This document shows positions 1 to 12,489 of a stretch of DNA of 64,000 nucleotides, piece by piece. The stretch is from assembly GCA_034440635.1 (NCBI GenBank), contig JAOTON010001271.1:744001-808000 (forward strand). Direction: 5' to 3'. How positions within the stretch are numbered: the stretch's first letter is position 1; every line of letters starts with the position of its first letter. The position numbers and the translations under genes were made by a program. This DNA comes from Lepas anatifera. Its lineage: Eukaryota > Arthropoda > Thecostraca > Lepadidae. The notes beneath the pieces are model-generated. The model did not search any database and was not told the DNA's origin. It saw only the letters and a list, made by a program, of their open reading frames with translations.

Positions 1-61
1 CATTCACCACCATTTTCTGGTGTGGAACATCTAATATGACTCAAATGTATGTACAAACCAT

Positions 62-430
62 GTAAAACACGCACTGAAGGGGCCTAAAGTGTCCCCAGCT
101 ATTTATCTGAGATGGTCGGGAAACCGCAAGGAGCTGAAAAAAACAACATAAAAAATTAAATGCTTATTTAGAAAGTACTGATGAGCGCATCGATGGATGG
201 AATAATGAGAAAAAAACACCCATAATTTGAATTTACAGGCTTCCTAACTTCCACACTTATATTCCAAGATTACAACAGATGCACTGTCGCAGTAGTTCAC
301 ACATACTGAAGGGCAACTAATGACGTCAAAATACGATATAATTGGAACATGTCAAGGTCATTTCACGTCGGGGTCAAGGTGGAAGATCTCGGGCCGATGT
401 TGTAATTAGATCACAAATTATACGAAATTG
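62..430 (+). mobile_element. Decayed 5' part of a TTAA-type element (subfamily G)
   Basis: The stretch starts GTAAAACACGCACTGAAGGG, a decayed version of the left end of the element at 36157 (TTAACACGCGCACTGGAGGG). It then follows that element through a GAGATGG block near 110, a TGACGTCA at 321-328, and AAGGTCA-type motifs near 353 and 382. No right end is visible, so the copy is truncated or too diverged to trace. The similarity was read by eye. No coding potential. Confidence 0.5.
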
Positions 431-2697
431 TTTCCGCGGCCGACAAGAAAGCTTTACTTAGTTTCTGTCGTATGGCTTCGGTACAACAATGAAAGTAATT
501 TGTGACCAAATGACCAACTCTATTTACAGCTAAAAGTGCATCACATCTCACCCCAAATTAGCGGAAGACACATACTGGGACACTGGTATTCTGCAAGCAC
601 AGATTCACGAAATGTCTGTATGATACCCATATTTCATTCCACTGGAACTGCAACACTGTCCACGTCCTAGCAACCGCAGCTCGAATCCCCAGTAATGTCC
701 CCTTGACAGAAAAATACGAGTTGGCGCCCAGAAGCCTCTTGCACTCTCCACTGTACAAACTCTCATAAGTATCACTCCCGTCCAAGAGTTCAATCTAGGA
801 GGTTTGAGAGTTCCATCCCTAACCATTACCATAATGATAATCACCGAGGTACCCTAAATCCTCAATAATGATTGGGACAGGTTCTATAAAAGAAACAATA
901 TCTTGAATAGTCCAGAACCATTGAATGGGATGATATTTAGATACTGTAAATGTGTAAGTTGAGACTGTAAGTGCGCCTGTCTGGGAGTTACCTACCTTCC
1001 CGCGACGAGGCAGGTCCAGGAGAGTGGTCGCCAAAGAAGCTGCTGTCACTGCCACCCCGTTCACCCGCTCCAAACGGTCCCCTGCCGGAACAAACCGAAC
1101 ACGGGGCGTAAACGCGCGGAAGGAAGGTGGCGGGATCGAATCCAAGCGGTGACAAAAAGTATAACTTTTGGAATAAGGTGCACGACGTACAAAATGTTCT
1201 CTATAAACTTGTAGGCATTTAAACCATGATATAATGCAACAAAACTATTCATGTGTCCTCTCCGAATACTAAACACAGAAGTGGTCACAGGCTCAAATTT
1301 TCTGACCAGCACGATATCTCTTTTATGTGTCCCGCCAGAAGAGGGGGGCGCGTTTTTTCTGTCATCCCTTATGTATATCAATTGCTAACGAAGCCACGGT
1401 AAAATTTGAGGATCTTTTCCAAAATTATGAACGAGACTATTTAAAATTATAAGAAATGTTCGATGAGGGCTCAATTTTGAAGTCCCAGAGATTAAAAGGA
1501 ATCCCATAGAATTACACCCAGATATCGCAGATTTTTTCCTAAAAATTCTGACAGATAGAGTAAATATTCCAGCATTATTGCAATCCCTCATCGTGACAAA
1601 TCGACCAACCACCATGGCTGAGTACAATGGCAGGTGTTCTGAGCTCATAAATGGAGGAATAATGTTATTTTTGTATAACATAGTCATAATGCATTGTTGT
1701 AGCTTTGTGGTAAAACGTTAAACACAACATGGCGATGACTGATATATAAAAAATGTCGAAAAAATTGTTGTCTACGCTATCACAACTGGAATGACCTCAG
1801 ATGCCCCCAGAGGTGTTCTAGAGGCATTCTCCAACTTCATCCACGGGAAAGTCATAAGAATACATTATACGAGTATCACATATCTAAACTGGATTTGGCT
1901 TACAATTACGGAAGCCTAGACCTTTCCCCGAGGAAGCAGCTTTGTGAACTCTGCTGACGTCATAAGCTTTGTGATACTTATTTATACTGTTCCATGACAT
2001 GGTACGGGTATTCCAATGATCGGTAACCAGATGCTTCTTTGGTGTTACTTCCAACACAAAATTTGGGTTTCCAGCCTGGGCTGCATACCCTTGAATAACA
2101 CGCTGCCCTAAAATATCCTGATCTGAAAAAGGTCAGAAATAACATACTACAAGACACGATTTCCTGTGTCTCTCCCTTCATGCATTATTCCTGGATAATC
2201 AAAAGGAAGGATTTTCCCCTGCGCGGACCGGATGTTAAAACCAAAATATTGTGTTTCGCTTCGCCTGTTAAACAGAGAGCAACCGTGTGAGCGCGCAGCA
2301 GCAGTAACCCAGAATGCATCAACTATGCATAGCCGACGGCCCAATAACAGCATTATTTATTGGGGCACTTCCGAACTGGGAGTCAACGCTCCGCCCGGTA
2401 ACGGTGCCATTCTTTACAGGGATCGGCTACTGCGTTTTTAAACTTTTGGGATCTATATGCAGCGCGGGCAAAGTTCACGGTGGACAGGAATTCAGCAAGT
2501 GTAAATATCAGAAACGAGGCGGTCCCGATGATGAAGAGATATGCCCATTGAGACAGGGAGCGAAGCGGATGCCGAGGCAGCCCATGATGACATTGTCTTA
2601 CAGCACAAGCGGGAGAGAGAAGTCAAAACATCGAGGCGAATACCACGCTAGGTGCAGTTTGCCGGCAGTTGATTGATCGCAGCCAGCTCCCGTTCAA
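431..2697. other. Non-coding stretch, no gene seen
   Basis: Only short, unconvincing reading frames on both strands, without recognisable domains or paired splice sites. A perfect cAMP-response-element palindrome TGACGTCA lies at 1955-1962. CpG content rises after about 2500, leading into the X-box/CRE block at 2698-2727. Confidence 0.5.
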
Positions 2698-2727
2698 GTT
2701 GCCTGGCAACGCAAGACGGTGACGTCA
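2698..2727. promoter_or_regulatory. Candidate RFX X-box plus CRE module
   Basis: GTTGCCTGGCAAC at 2698-2710 is a perfect inverted-repeat X-box of the type bound by RFX factors. A perfect CRE, TGACGTCA, follows at 2720-2727, nine bases after the X-box. The surrounding 250 bases are CpG-richer than the flanks. RFX X-boxes mark ciliary-gene promoters in animals, and X-box/CRE pairs occur in composite promoters. No adjacent gene was recognised, so the regulated gene is unknown. Confidence 0.4.
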
Positions 2728-3677
2728 GCGTCGCGATGCCGGAGGCATTTTACGGCTTGAAGTATAGGAATATTGGGTATATTTGAGGTACTCCAGAAAG
2801 TTTCCCAATAAGCAAAAGATGTAAAAAGTGATCAAGTTGACAAGTGCGGCTATATTTCTAGCCAGTACCGAGTTTCTGCGGTCCTATGAGAGCGTTATAG
2901 GATTTTCAGGGGATTCTCTCGGAATGGTGTCTTTGCCCTTAGAGCTATCAGTATGGCAGCATTGCAATTTCGTCCTTCAAGTCCCTAGCCTTCGAACAGC
3001 CTTTTGGTATGCAGTTTCTATAGGCATTTCGAGGGGACGGGCTTGAGCCCGAAATTCCCAGCTGTATCCGTCACTGGTGCCCTGTACATACCGAGATCCC
3101 AACTACGAATCGTGAATAACTGTGATTGGGTAATATTTCGTCACAATTACGGATTTCATTGGGGAGCACTTGCACCCCCAATGGGAATACGCATCCCTCA
3201 TCGCTTTCAACGCCCATGCCTGCGGCCGTCAGAACGATCGGCACGCGATGCATTTACGCACTGATCAGGCGCCAGTGAGCCGGCTCTGAGGTGCGATCTG
3301 GTGCGTGGTACCTTCCCACTATCGTTACTGGTCCCGCACCTGCGCCCATCCGCCCCGCCACTCCCTGTCGTCTCATTTATTTCTACTCTCACTCGTAGCC
3401 CTCATGTTTATTGTATACTGTGTGTAAGTCTCAGTAAAAACCGTAGTAAGATTACCAGCTTAGTATATTTTTTCAGTACAATGTTATTGAGCCACACAAG
3501 TTGACAACATATAACACTTTACGGGCATTACAGTGCAAAAAATATATGCCATTACACTTAAATCATCTATTGAAATTTGTTATTCAAAAAGTTTTATCTT
3601 TAGCCCTCTATGTATGGGGTTAAAAATAATACTTTTAGTGGATACCAAAGATTTTTCTTGTAGAATATTAAAAATTG
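2728..3677. other. Non-coding stretch, no gene seen
   Basis: Several reading frames of 60-86 codons overlap on both strands, which is the pattern of chance openings rather than a gene. No domain, splice pairing or repeat family was recognised. Confidence 0.4.
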
Positions 3678-3897
3678 TCATCCCGGTAGCTTGGTTGGTA
3701 GAGCGTTGGGCTACGGCCCGCTGCTCAGAAACATGCAGGGGCAGCGCATGTCCAGGCTTGGGATCGGTTCCCCTGAGACGCTCCGGCGCTCATTAGTTTA
3801 TCCGACGATGGTCGGCTGACAAATGACTGGTGAGTGGGTGACCTGAGCGGGGCGGCCGTCCCTGTCCTTTGTGGGACGTTAAACTTTGGCTTCTAAA
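3678..3897 (+). repeat. tRNA-derived SINE
   Basis: A tRNA-like head carries an A-box-like segment, TAGCTTGGTTGGTAGAGCG (from about 3687), and a B-box-like GGATCGGTTCCC about 70 bases downstream. A non-tRNA body follows, containing GTGGGACGTTAAAC near 3873. Box spacing and the unrelated tail are typical of a SINE rather than a functional tRNA, and the T-stem and acceptor do not fold cleanly. Confidence 0.6.
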
Positions 3898-4022
3898 TTA
3901 ACCCTTTATTGTGGGAGTTGCTCGTTCGGGTGGTGGGGTCGGGGTCTCCGTGCCAAGTCCCTTGATGACTTCAGTGAGACTCCGAGTCCAACAGCCGCAC
4001 TGGGAACAAGATGGACAAAATT

Positions 4023-4040
4023 TATATAGATATATATATA

Positions 4041-4106
<66 letters not shown>

Positions 4107-4130
4107 AAATATATATATATATATATATAA
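4023..4130. repeat. (TA)n microsatellite
   Basis: Almost pure alternating TA over about 100 bases, interrupted by a short A-run near 4101. Reading frames through it (poly Ile-Tyr) are artefacts. Confidence 0.95.
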
Positions 4131-6648
4131 TAAATTTATAGAATAAACACTTGCACCAGCCGGGGATTCCAAAGCCTTAGATTTCAGCAACGTATTTTTC
4201 CGTGCGGAGGACCCATATGTTAAGTGACCAGTTTGCGCACCGAAAATTACTAAGATGCCATCACTCGTTTTTTCCGTTTGGGTTACTTTGCAGGTAGGTT
4301 CTACACTCTGAGGGCGGTGGGTTCCAGATTCAAGCGGAAACAGGGCCAAATGCGCAGAGCTTTAGACAGCATTGCATCATTTTGTCAAGGGATTTTCAGC
4401 TACAAATGTAGCCAGCTTATCAAACTTTGCTGGCAGATGTATGTATGTTTTTCACTGGCAGCCATCCCACCGCCTGCCCCTAGTTCCAAAAACGGTTGCA
4501 CATCCGGCCTCCTACCGGTGAAGTTTCCCAAATCGTGCTGCGTCAGCCGATTGGCAACAGGGCAGCCCAGACAATTCCGGGATACAATTCTGAGAGACGA
4601 TTCTGAGATACGATTCCCCAGGGATTCCGTGAAATATTCCTACATTGATCCCCGACCGCGATACTCAGAACTGTGGTGCAAAAAAGCTAGACATTCTTTT
4701 AGACTGTATCAATTGTGCAGCTTCAGGATTTTCGGGTTAAAACTGACAAACATTATGGTGACTTCCTCTCAGGTTATATATTTCACAATTACTAGGATTG
4801 CTTCCACTTAGATACAACTTATCACGCTTCTTTACCATGCAAATGAGCCGAATCTTAAAAACATCATAGAACATAAATGGGACTGGAAATGGCAGTGTCT
4901 GATTTGTTTTCAAGTAACTACTGGCCATAGCGGTACACTCACTCCTCCCCTCCAGGTAGAGCACTGATAAATCAGTCAAATCACGTGAGCATATATGCAT
5001 GCCCAGGTGCTCTGTAAACTGAAAAACACGACAATACCCCGTAACGTTGTCTTCACAGGCGTTGTTCCGTGGCTGTGCTCCATCATCAGCGGGTATACAC
5101 TTACACACCTCCTCTTGGCTCCACCTTTACCTGTTGTATAAAAGCTGACAGAAGCCACAAGCACGTAGAATATGTTGAGGGATCAACCCGATAGTTGAGC
5201 GACCAACTGAAGGGTTCCTGTTATCGTCCAAAATGAGCACCGATGATGATTGGGGTTTTAGGACACGTCAGCTTCTGAGGCTATATGTGGAAATGAGCAC
5301 CGCACTAGCACTGGCGGAGCGATGACGTGAACAATATTCACATTCTGCCTTCAACGTGAGTCAAAGATGCACCCTCTCCCGGTCACATACAGGGACATGT
5401 AGGGGGGGTCGGACACTTCGTTTACCGGCCCACACAACATCCAATTTAGGGGGAAGGCGCTAGGTAGATAGCACATTAATGTTTATGCGGCAAGTACTTT
5501 CAATTTAGCAACCATACCATATGGTTGTGTAACCTGTGCCAGGAGCGCCACCAACCAATTTTTCCAACGAAGAACAAATCAAAGGAGACCTATCCCTGAT
5601 CCCCGAGGGGACCGGAAGTTGTTCTAGGGTCTTCACACTAAGGCGGACCGAGATTTGGTTTATCAGCTTTGCCTATATACAATTGTAATCCAGCCTTTTT
5701 GCCCTTTGATTTCCTTCTCTTTTCTCATGCGACCGCCTATATGTGTCCGAGGACATAAACATAAATAAAGTACGAACTGATCACGTTGGGGGCCTCCCTG
5801 GCTCTAAGAGAGGCATTTGCAGGCCATCTACTTCATCGGACGGGGCCTACCTGACCTGTTCAGTGGCTCGACATTGAAATATAAGACAGGTTAGCTAAGT
5901 TCCTGATCTTAAAGCATCGTCTTCTAATAAGGAAGGAAGGCTCCCGGATCAGTCAGGCGGTCCACTTATGCATACCATGCAGGGGCCTAAAAAAAAAATA
6001 TGTCAGCTATCAGTGAAGTTCCTGGAAAAATTGGGTTATCTGCTGACCTATATAATTTATGTAATTATAATGAGATTGCTAGTTCAGGTGTTATAATACA
6101 TCTCCTTCAGACGACGCCACGCCTAGCGAGGGAAGGGGCGTTTTACTGCAAGGATTTCAAGGGAAAGTGAGGCAGAACTTTGCATTGGTCTTGTTTTCCT
6201 CTCTCCTGAGAACTTTAAATTTGAGCCGATAAACATTCAGAGGCGGCAGTCGGATTAGTTATCCGATTGGCCCGGGATTGAAAACTCGATAAAGGTATGG
6301 TCTGACATTTGCTATAACCAGACCTGTAATAACCGGGTCACGTTTCACATCGCTGAACTCGTTGCGTAGACCAATCTAACGACACCGTTATCATTGATAC
6401 ACGATGATGGCGTAAAAATAATGGCACCGTTTAGGCCTGAAGGCTGATTTTGAAGGTTTCGATTGCCTGCGCCGTCACTCGATTAACAGCAGAGTCACAA
6501 AACAGCTCGTTGGGTTGCCACTTACGGTGGGATGGGTTGGCGCAGTGGTGTTCACGTTTTCCACGTGCAACCTTCGACAGCAGGGACAGTGAGAAGTCAG
6601 TTCAGAGCACCCCTCCCCCGGTCGGCGGTTACACTATTGTAACGCGCG
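4131..6648. other. Non-coding stretch, no gene seen
   Basis: A 177-codon plus-strand frame (4278-4811) and a 123-codon minus-strand frame (4737-5108) exist. Neither has a recognisable domain, low-bias composition or flanking splice sites, and they partly overlap. I see no repeat family I can name between 5100 and 6640. Confidence 0.4.
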
Positions 6649-7612
6649 TTAACCCGCGCCCCGGTGGGCCTCCGGGCCACCTTCGCCCTGGTGGAGGGTG
6701 TTTAAACACCCCCTCGAACTCGGCAACCTGTGCAAGAAAGCGAAAATGCATGAAGAAACTATATCAGTCACTTTTTGGCCCAGGTCAACATTGAGGTCAT
6801 GACAGGTCAAAGAAGGTAGCATTTTGAGCAAAGTTTTTGGGTTCTAGCATCTGACAGAGTTGAGTTAGAATCATTTTCTGGGCACCATTCGCTTCCTCTC
6901 GTCACGGCAAATCGAATGAGGTATCATATGACCATGCAGGGTCAAAACACAAAAATGACCTGACCTACCTCAGATCAGGTCAAGGTCACCTTTTCACCTA
7001 GCATAGTCAATATGCATATAAATCGACTCGCAATAGCAATCCAAACGCAATGTTATGAAAATAAAAGTTGTTTCATTATTTCATGCAAAGTTATTGACCA
7101 AGTCTGAAAACTGCTGAAGTAGCTCCAGATGACCTCTCAGAGGTCACAGGTAAAAATTGCAACATGAACCTGGAAAGGGGCCCAGGATACTTGGATTTGG
7201 AGAACATGAAGGTATTATCAGCTTTACCTACACAAATACAGTCCAATTTCTGTTTTTCCCATGCATTTCCAATGGAGAGGTCATAGTCCATACTTGACCT
7301 AAGGTCATCGATATGAAAAATCCCAGAACACACGTTTTAGAACTCGGTGGGGCCATTATGTGTTAAAAGTTTCAATTCGATATATTCACCCATTTCTCAC
7401 TTATGCCACTTTCAACATTTTTTAGGTGAGGTCGCTTGACTTGCACTGGTGACCTGACCTGAAATGACCCAAACTTAAAATTTTGGGGAAAGTTGAGGAA
7501 TCGATCGAGGATAAGGTGTGCCCAGTACAGCGGCACTTTGCGCCGCCGTTTTTTCGTGTCCCCTGAAAAACATAAGGGGGTGTTCAAATACCCCCCCCCG
7601 GGAAGAGGGTAG
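6649..7612 (+). mobile_element. TTAA-flanked non-autonomous element E (subfamily 2)
   Basis: The left end is TTAA followed by CCCGCGCCCCGGTGGGCC. The interior holds many AGGTCA/TGACCT hexamers (for example around 6783, 6805, 6968 and 7430). The right end near 7580-7612 is a GC run (ACCCCCCCCCGGGAAGAGGG) that has decayed, so the closing TTAA is not intact. There is no transposase frame. TTAA target site plus a CCC-initiated terminus is the piggyBac pattern. Homologous stretches occur at 10900-11700 and 50406-51422. Confidence 0.6.
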
Positions 7613-9057
7613 AGTAAAATGTTTCAACTGTACTGAACTTCTTGGCCAATCAGATTCGTCTGAAATATTGCCTTGTATTAAATAAGTGGGGCGACCTCAT
7701 CAACTGGCGATTTGTAGACACGAAAAAGCTTCTAACACGCTTTTGACGCCGGTGCTGTCCGCATTTTGATGCTGGTAAGCTCGTTGGCCTTTATGATGCA
7801 CTACAAGCCAGGCAGTTGGGAGACAGCAAAAACGACGGAGAACCGCGCGCCGCCGACGGCCGACCTCCGAAACGGCGCCAAAACGAGCCAAATTAATTAT
7901 CCCAGCAGTCGGGCAAAAACACGGGGCCAACCGTCACCGGCAATGACTGGGGCAACTGGTCAGAGTATTTCCCGCCGGGCGCACCGGTAAAGCCCCATTT
8001 CCGCGCGGCGGCCGGCGGCCGGGGCGTCGCTCACTGGCCGTAATGACTACAGTCGCCAAACACCATTACTGGAATCCATGGCGCCCTAATCAAGACCGAT
8101 GATCGCCGTTCCAGCTGAGAGAACTTGAAGCAATCGCGCGGCTGCACATATCGGCGTCTGGCCTGTAGTTAATTTACGGTCTGAGACGATAGATCGCGAG
8201 CTAAAACGAGTGCCCCGGGGGGAATTCAACAAGCGGGTCCGATCCTCATTAAACAGCGGATTAAACTGACGCGTGCAGTGGTGGGAGTTATATGATCCAG
8301 TGCAGCGGATTGGAAACGGTGAGATGAAACTCAATCCATCAGTATTTCAGTACCGTTCACAGTTAAACGTATGACACTGCACACCTATGTGAGTGTATAT
8401 GTGAGCAGATTCCAACTTCCACTCGGACAGCTATAAATTGGGAGCACCACTTAGGTGATGAAATCGGTTCACGTTCCCGCCGGCGCAACAGTTTCCACAA
8501 CTGATGCATGTTCTGGGAATAAATTTATATGCCGGCAGCCACCGATTTATGTGAGGTTTCATGGCGTCACACGGTGGGAGTAGAGGGCAGGGGGGTCTAA
8601 AACGGCGAAACATTAGCCGCAATGACAGGTCGACCATCACGCCACCGGGTACGCCATTCAGCTTTTACCTCCAATTTGGGAACTGAGCCAGTCTGATCCT
8701 CCTATTGCTAAATTCAATATATATTTCGGCACAGATTTGTCAGGTTTTCGCCACTCGGTGGTTTTTACCGGTATTTACCATGGTAAAAACCGGCTGCTAT
8801 AAACTAGTTTTTATCCAGTTTTTTGCCAATTTTTTCATAGTTTTTAAGAATAGAAATGTATGTAATTATTATTTATAATACAAAAGACACATGTATCTTA
8901 CGCCCTTATGCCTAAATAAAGGTTTTCCGATCGACGTTACACATTTCTACTCCCTTTTGAACGGTGGCGGCGCTGTTTGCCTTCATAAGAGTTCCTCGTC
9001 GTTTGGCTGTCTTTCTCGACTCTTCGCTGGTAACACCCAGCAAGAACTAAGAAATAT
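7613..9057. other. Non-coding, partly GC-rich stretch
   Basis: A CpG-rich block spans about 7840-8330, with overlapping frames on both strands but no recognisable domain or paired splice sites. A repeat fragment at 8745-8850 contains GGTATTTACC-like segments and resembles 13507-13640. No gene can be supported. Confidence 0.4.
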
Positions 9058-9062
9058 GATTT

Positions 9063-9132
<70 letters not shown>

Positions 9133-9135
9133 AAA
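9058..9135. repeat. (TA)n tract inside a perfect 78-bp palindrome
   Basis: GATTTCAA on the left and TTGAAATC on the right flank an uninterrupted alternating AT tract. The whole 78 bases therefore reads as its own reverse complement and can form a cruciform. Confidence 0.9.
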
Positions 9136-9359
9136 TCCTATAGTTTATGTCAACGAATCGCTAAAGGCTTATCTGGAGTTTTTTTCAGTTCCATCACGAT
9201 ACAGCAATTAACTTCAAGCTAATTCCATAATATGTATAATGTATCGATAATGTATATGTGCTCCTGTTCTTTTATCGCTGCTTGCCACACAATGCAGAAT
9301 ACTCATCGCCTACCATTGAAACATGCGAAACCACGTACGAAACAGCATTAATTAGCATG

Positions 9360-10383
9360 TTAATCCTCGCCCCAACGGGCGGCCATCGATGCCCCACCCC
9401 TAAGGTTTTATTCAGGATAGTAGAATAACGAAGGGACGCAGCACTGCGGTTGAAAGAGAGATCTCTCACCCCATCATTTTCCCATCATCGCTGAATTTTT
9501 TTCCCCAGTTCACCTAAGGTTAGGTCATCAGGTGAGGTCAATCAAGGTCACCTCACTTCAAATTTTGAGATTTATAAGAGCTACATTTCTTACTCGATCG
9601 ATTTAAAACTTCCTACACTTCATGACCCCTCCAGTGTCTACAAGGTGTAGATCCAGTTTTTTTATTTCGTGACCTGAGGTCAGGTCACAAGATGACCTCT
9701 CCCATTGAAAAAATATGGGGAAAAGTTATCTTATGATCTAAGTCACCAAAATGATTGCAAATGTTCAGCTTGCTCAGAAAAGCGTTCTTGGACACCCTTT
9801 CACGGATTCCAGGGGCCATATTTTCCCTTTGACATATCCGAGGTCATCGAAGGTCACCAGGGGTCAAAAATAGTATTTTGACAATAACTTTTGGGCTAAT
9901 TAAGCTAGAGCGCTGAATCAAACATCATCGTGTTTGTCCCGTCACTGGCTTTAGTTTGCTATACGCCAAGGTTAATTTCTGACCTTTCGTGACCTCGGGT
10001 CATATTAGGTCACGAGGTGACCTCTGAAGGTCAAACCACTGGCGGAGTTCATTACGTTTCACATAGCAGAAAAAGGTCTGGCATTTTCTCTCAAATGTAC
10101 TTTACCAGATCTCAATAGCTCTAATAGCATAAGAGGTATGCCCAGTTTTCTTAAGCATTGCATATTTGAGTGAAAATAGCCTATCGTCACCTAACTTGAC
10201 GTCTGGAGGTCAAACCAATGACCTGAGCGCCTAAACATGTAAGTAATTTCTTACTGAATTTACGCGAGCTTTCTAATGCATTTTGCAGATTTGCGCTAAC
10301 CCCCTATTTTCGGCGTTAGAGGGGCCATCGATGGCCCCCGGTGGGGCGAAGGTGGTGCTGGACCCCGGTGGGGCGCGTGTTAA
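9360..10383 (+). mobile_element. TTAA-flanked AGGTCA-rich element A (subfamily 1, 1024 bp)
   Basis: TTAA at 9360-9363 is followed by TCCTCGCCCCAACGGG, and the element closes with GGTGGGGCGCGTG and TTAA at 10380-10383. The termini are imperfect inverted repeats. A subterminal palindrome, GGGGCCATCGATGGCCCC, lies at 10321-10338. The interior contains a DR4 (AGGTCA-ATCA-AGGTCA, 9535-9550) and many further half-sites. No transposase frame. Copies B, C and D match along their length. Inferred to be a piggyBac-like MITE mobilised in trans. Confidence 0.75.
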
Positions 10384-10611
10384 TGCTTAAATGCACCCGT
10401 CAAATGTATAGATAATGGCCTCAATTAAACTTGAAAGAAGCAACACCCAGCAGTAATGGAAGATAATATGTAAGTCCTACACTTAAAATATATTAAACTA
10501 CAACCCCCAGCAGCAAGCACGACGACCCGAGGGAACAGGCACGACATGTTGCTCGTATCAAGTTATGCATATATTCAATAACAGGAGCGGATCTAGGTCG
10601 GAATATGTAGA
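10384..10611. other. Short intervening non-coding stretch
   Basis: Contains two CAACACCCAGCAG / CAACCCCCAGCAG phrases near 10441 and 10500. Nothing else recognisable. Confidence 0.3.
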
Positions 10612-10808
10612 TAGGTCGAAAATGCAGATCTGACTTTGAAAGCCTATAAGTTAATAATTTCGACTGATTTTCAAAATTTCTTCATCAATCAACGCGCCGT
10701 TATATTCTCCCAGATGTGGCTGAATTTTCGGCTACGAGCGGTTCTCCGGCCACCTCGGAAAAAATAGGTGGGGGGCCTCCGAGGCCCCTCCTCCAGTGCA
10801 CGTGTTAA
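10612..10808 (-). mobile_element. Inverted end fragment of a subfamily G TTAA element
   Basis: Read on the minus strand it begins TTAACACGTGCACTGGAGG and follows the left end of the element at 36157, including the inverted form of the CTACGAGCGGTTCTC block at 10731-10745. It stops near the GTCAGA motif and is truncated inside. TTAA occupies 10805-10808. Confidence 0.65.
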
Positions 10809-10899
10809 TACGCACTTTGACTTTGAGCCACTTTCGCATCAACGGGGGCGGGTGCCTGCCCCTCCCCTTGTTAACCTTGTTCTGACTTATGCTATCTTC

Positions 10900-11087
10900 T
10901 TTTTTTGAGGTGAGGTCACTTGATCTGCACTGGTGACCTGAGCTGAGATGACATAACCTTAAAATTTTAACTTAAGTTGTGAAAATGATCAGGGAAAAGG
11001 TATAACAAGTAGGGCGGCGCTGCGCACCGCCGTTTTTCTATCTCTGAAATATCCCGTGGGACCCGCCCCCGTCAATGCGCGTGTTAA
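10900..11087 (+). mobile_element. 3' fragment of a subfamily 2 TTAA element
   Basis: GAGGTGAGGTCACTTGATC (from about 10905) through GCGCACCGCCGTTTTTC matches 7425-7560 of element E. The fragment closes with GCGCGTG and TTAA at 11084-11087. The 5' part is missing. Confidence 0.6.
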
Positions 11088-11700
11088 TTTTCGCCTCGAA
11101 CTCGGCTCCGGGACGGGGTAGCGAAAAAACGCGAAAGCGGTGAACAGCTCGCGAAAGATTATGAGGATACTATGTCAGTAACTAATTTTGCTCAGATCAA
11201 TACTGAAGTCATGATGGTCCAAAGAAGTAAAAGTTTTGAGAGTATTGTTTTACTAAATTGCTGACTGGGTTAAGTTCGGCCAATAGTGAAGCATCATTTA
11301 ATTCCTCTCACTACAGCAAACTGAGTGATGTATAACATGACCACGCAAAGTGAAGTATAAAAATGACCAGACCTAGGGCAAGGTCAAAGTCATCATCTCA
11401 TTAAACATAACCAATATACATGTCAATCGACTCGTAATGACAGTTCAAACGTATTGCTAACAAAAGGAAAACATTATCCCATTCCCTGCGAAATTATTCA
11501 TGTAAGTCTGAAAACGTGCTTAAATAGTCAAAAATGATATATCAGGGGTCACAGGTCAAGTTACAATATGACCCTTGCGAATGGCTTAAGATACCAATAA
11601 GCGAAGTCCTTTTTAGCCGTAGTTATCTTCAGTTGGCTTAGTCTCACTTGACTTAGTCCAGTAAATAGTGGCAAAATAGTGAAGTCAATCATCACAATGG
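11084..11700 (+). mobile_element. 5' fragment of a subfamily 2 TTAA element, sharing its TTAA with the previous fragment
   Basis: After the TTAA at 11084 the sequence runs CCTCGAACTCGGC and on through GATCAATACTGAAGTCATGA, parallel to 6710-6830 of element E. Half-site motifs are more degraded than in E. Similarity fades after about 11690, so the right end is missing. Confidence 0.55.
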
Positions 11701-12489
11701 TTTTGAATGTATACGATGGTTAGAGCCTGGACTGACTTATTTTTGGAATTACCTTTTCCGGGAGTAAAACAGGGGACTGTTGACTCAGTTTCGTAAAAAT
11801 CCAAAAATTCGTCCATTTGTTACGCCCCATACCATGGCTAACGAAAATATAGGTCCCTATGCATGTAGAAGCTTTCCAATGCATACATGCACAGAGATTG
11901 TAAAACATTGTGGTTTTCAAGCAATTCAAGAACCTTAATTTCTTTCGAATTGAATTTGTCAGCAGAAAAAGTCAAAACGCTTTGCTTGAATATAAAAGGC
12001 CATTAAATTTCGGTTTCTGAACACCTATTATCTAAGGAGGGTTCAAAGTTTACCATTCAGAAATGGCACTGTTGTTTGCTCAGTCACCAAAATCGATGAA
12101 CCGCTTACTTAAAAATGAGGGGAATAATAAGCTTACACTCATAATAATGGATAACAAAACAAATGTATCAAAGAACCAAAGCGGACACATTCAGACATGA
12201 GACCGGGAGTGCACTCCAGTGAAGAAGATTAAAGGTAATATTTGAAATGTTTGAAACCAGGCTGATTTTATAATCTGCCGCTCTCACCTTTCTACGTTTT
12301 CAGTGACGAAGAACGGGTGTCGACGTATTAGAATCTACCCCTTTTAGCATTTTGACATTTTTCCAGCGTTTTGAATGCAAGCCGATTACTCACATCATTC
12401 AGAACCATGAGCCTAGAAAATAAAACATCCAGACCAGAGACCATGCCAATGTCATCATTTGTTTCAAATTTACAACTGTTCTATTGCCT
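11701..12489. other. Non-coding stretch, no gene seen
   Basis: AT-rich, with one 69-codon minus-strand frame (11720-11929) that has no recognisable feature. No repeat recognised. Confidence 0.4.

Noticed and set aside
4278..4811. 177-codon plus-strand frame
   Set aside because: No recognisable domain, unremarkable composition and no splice signals; probably chance.
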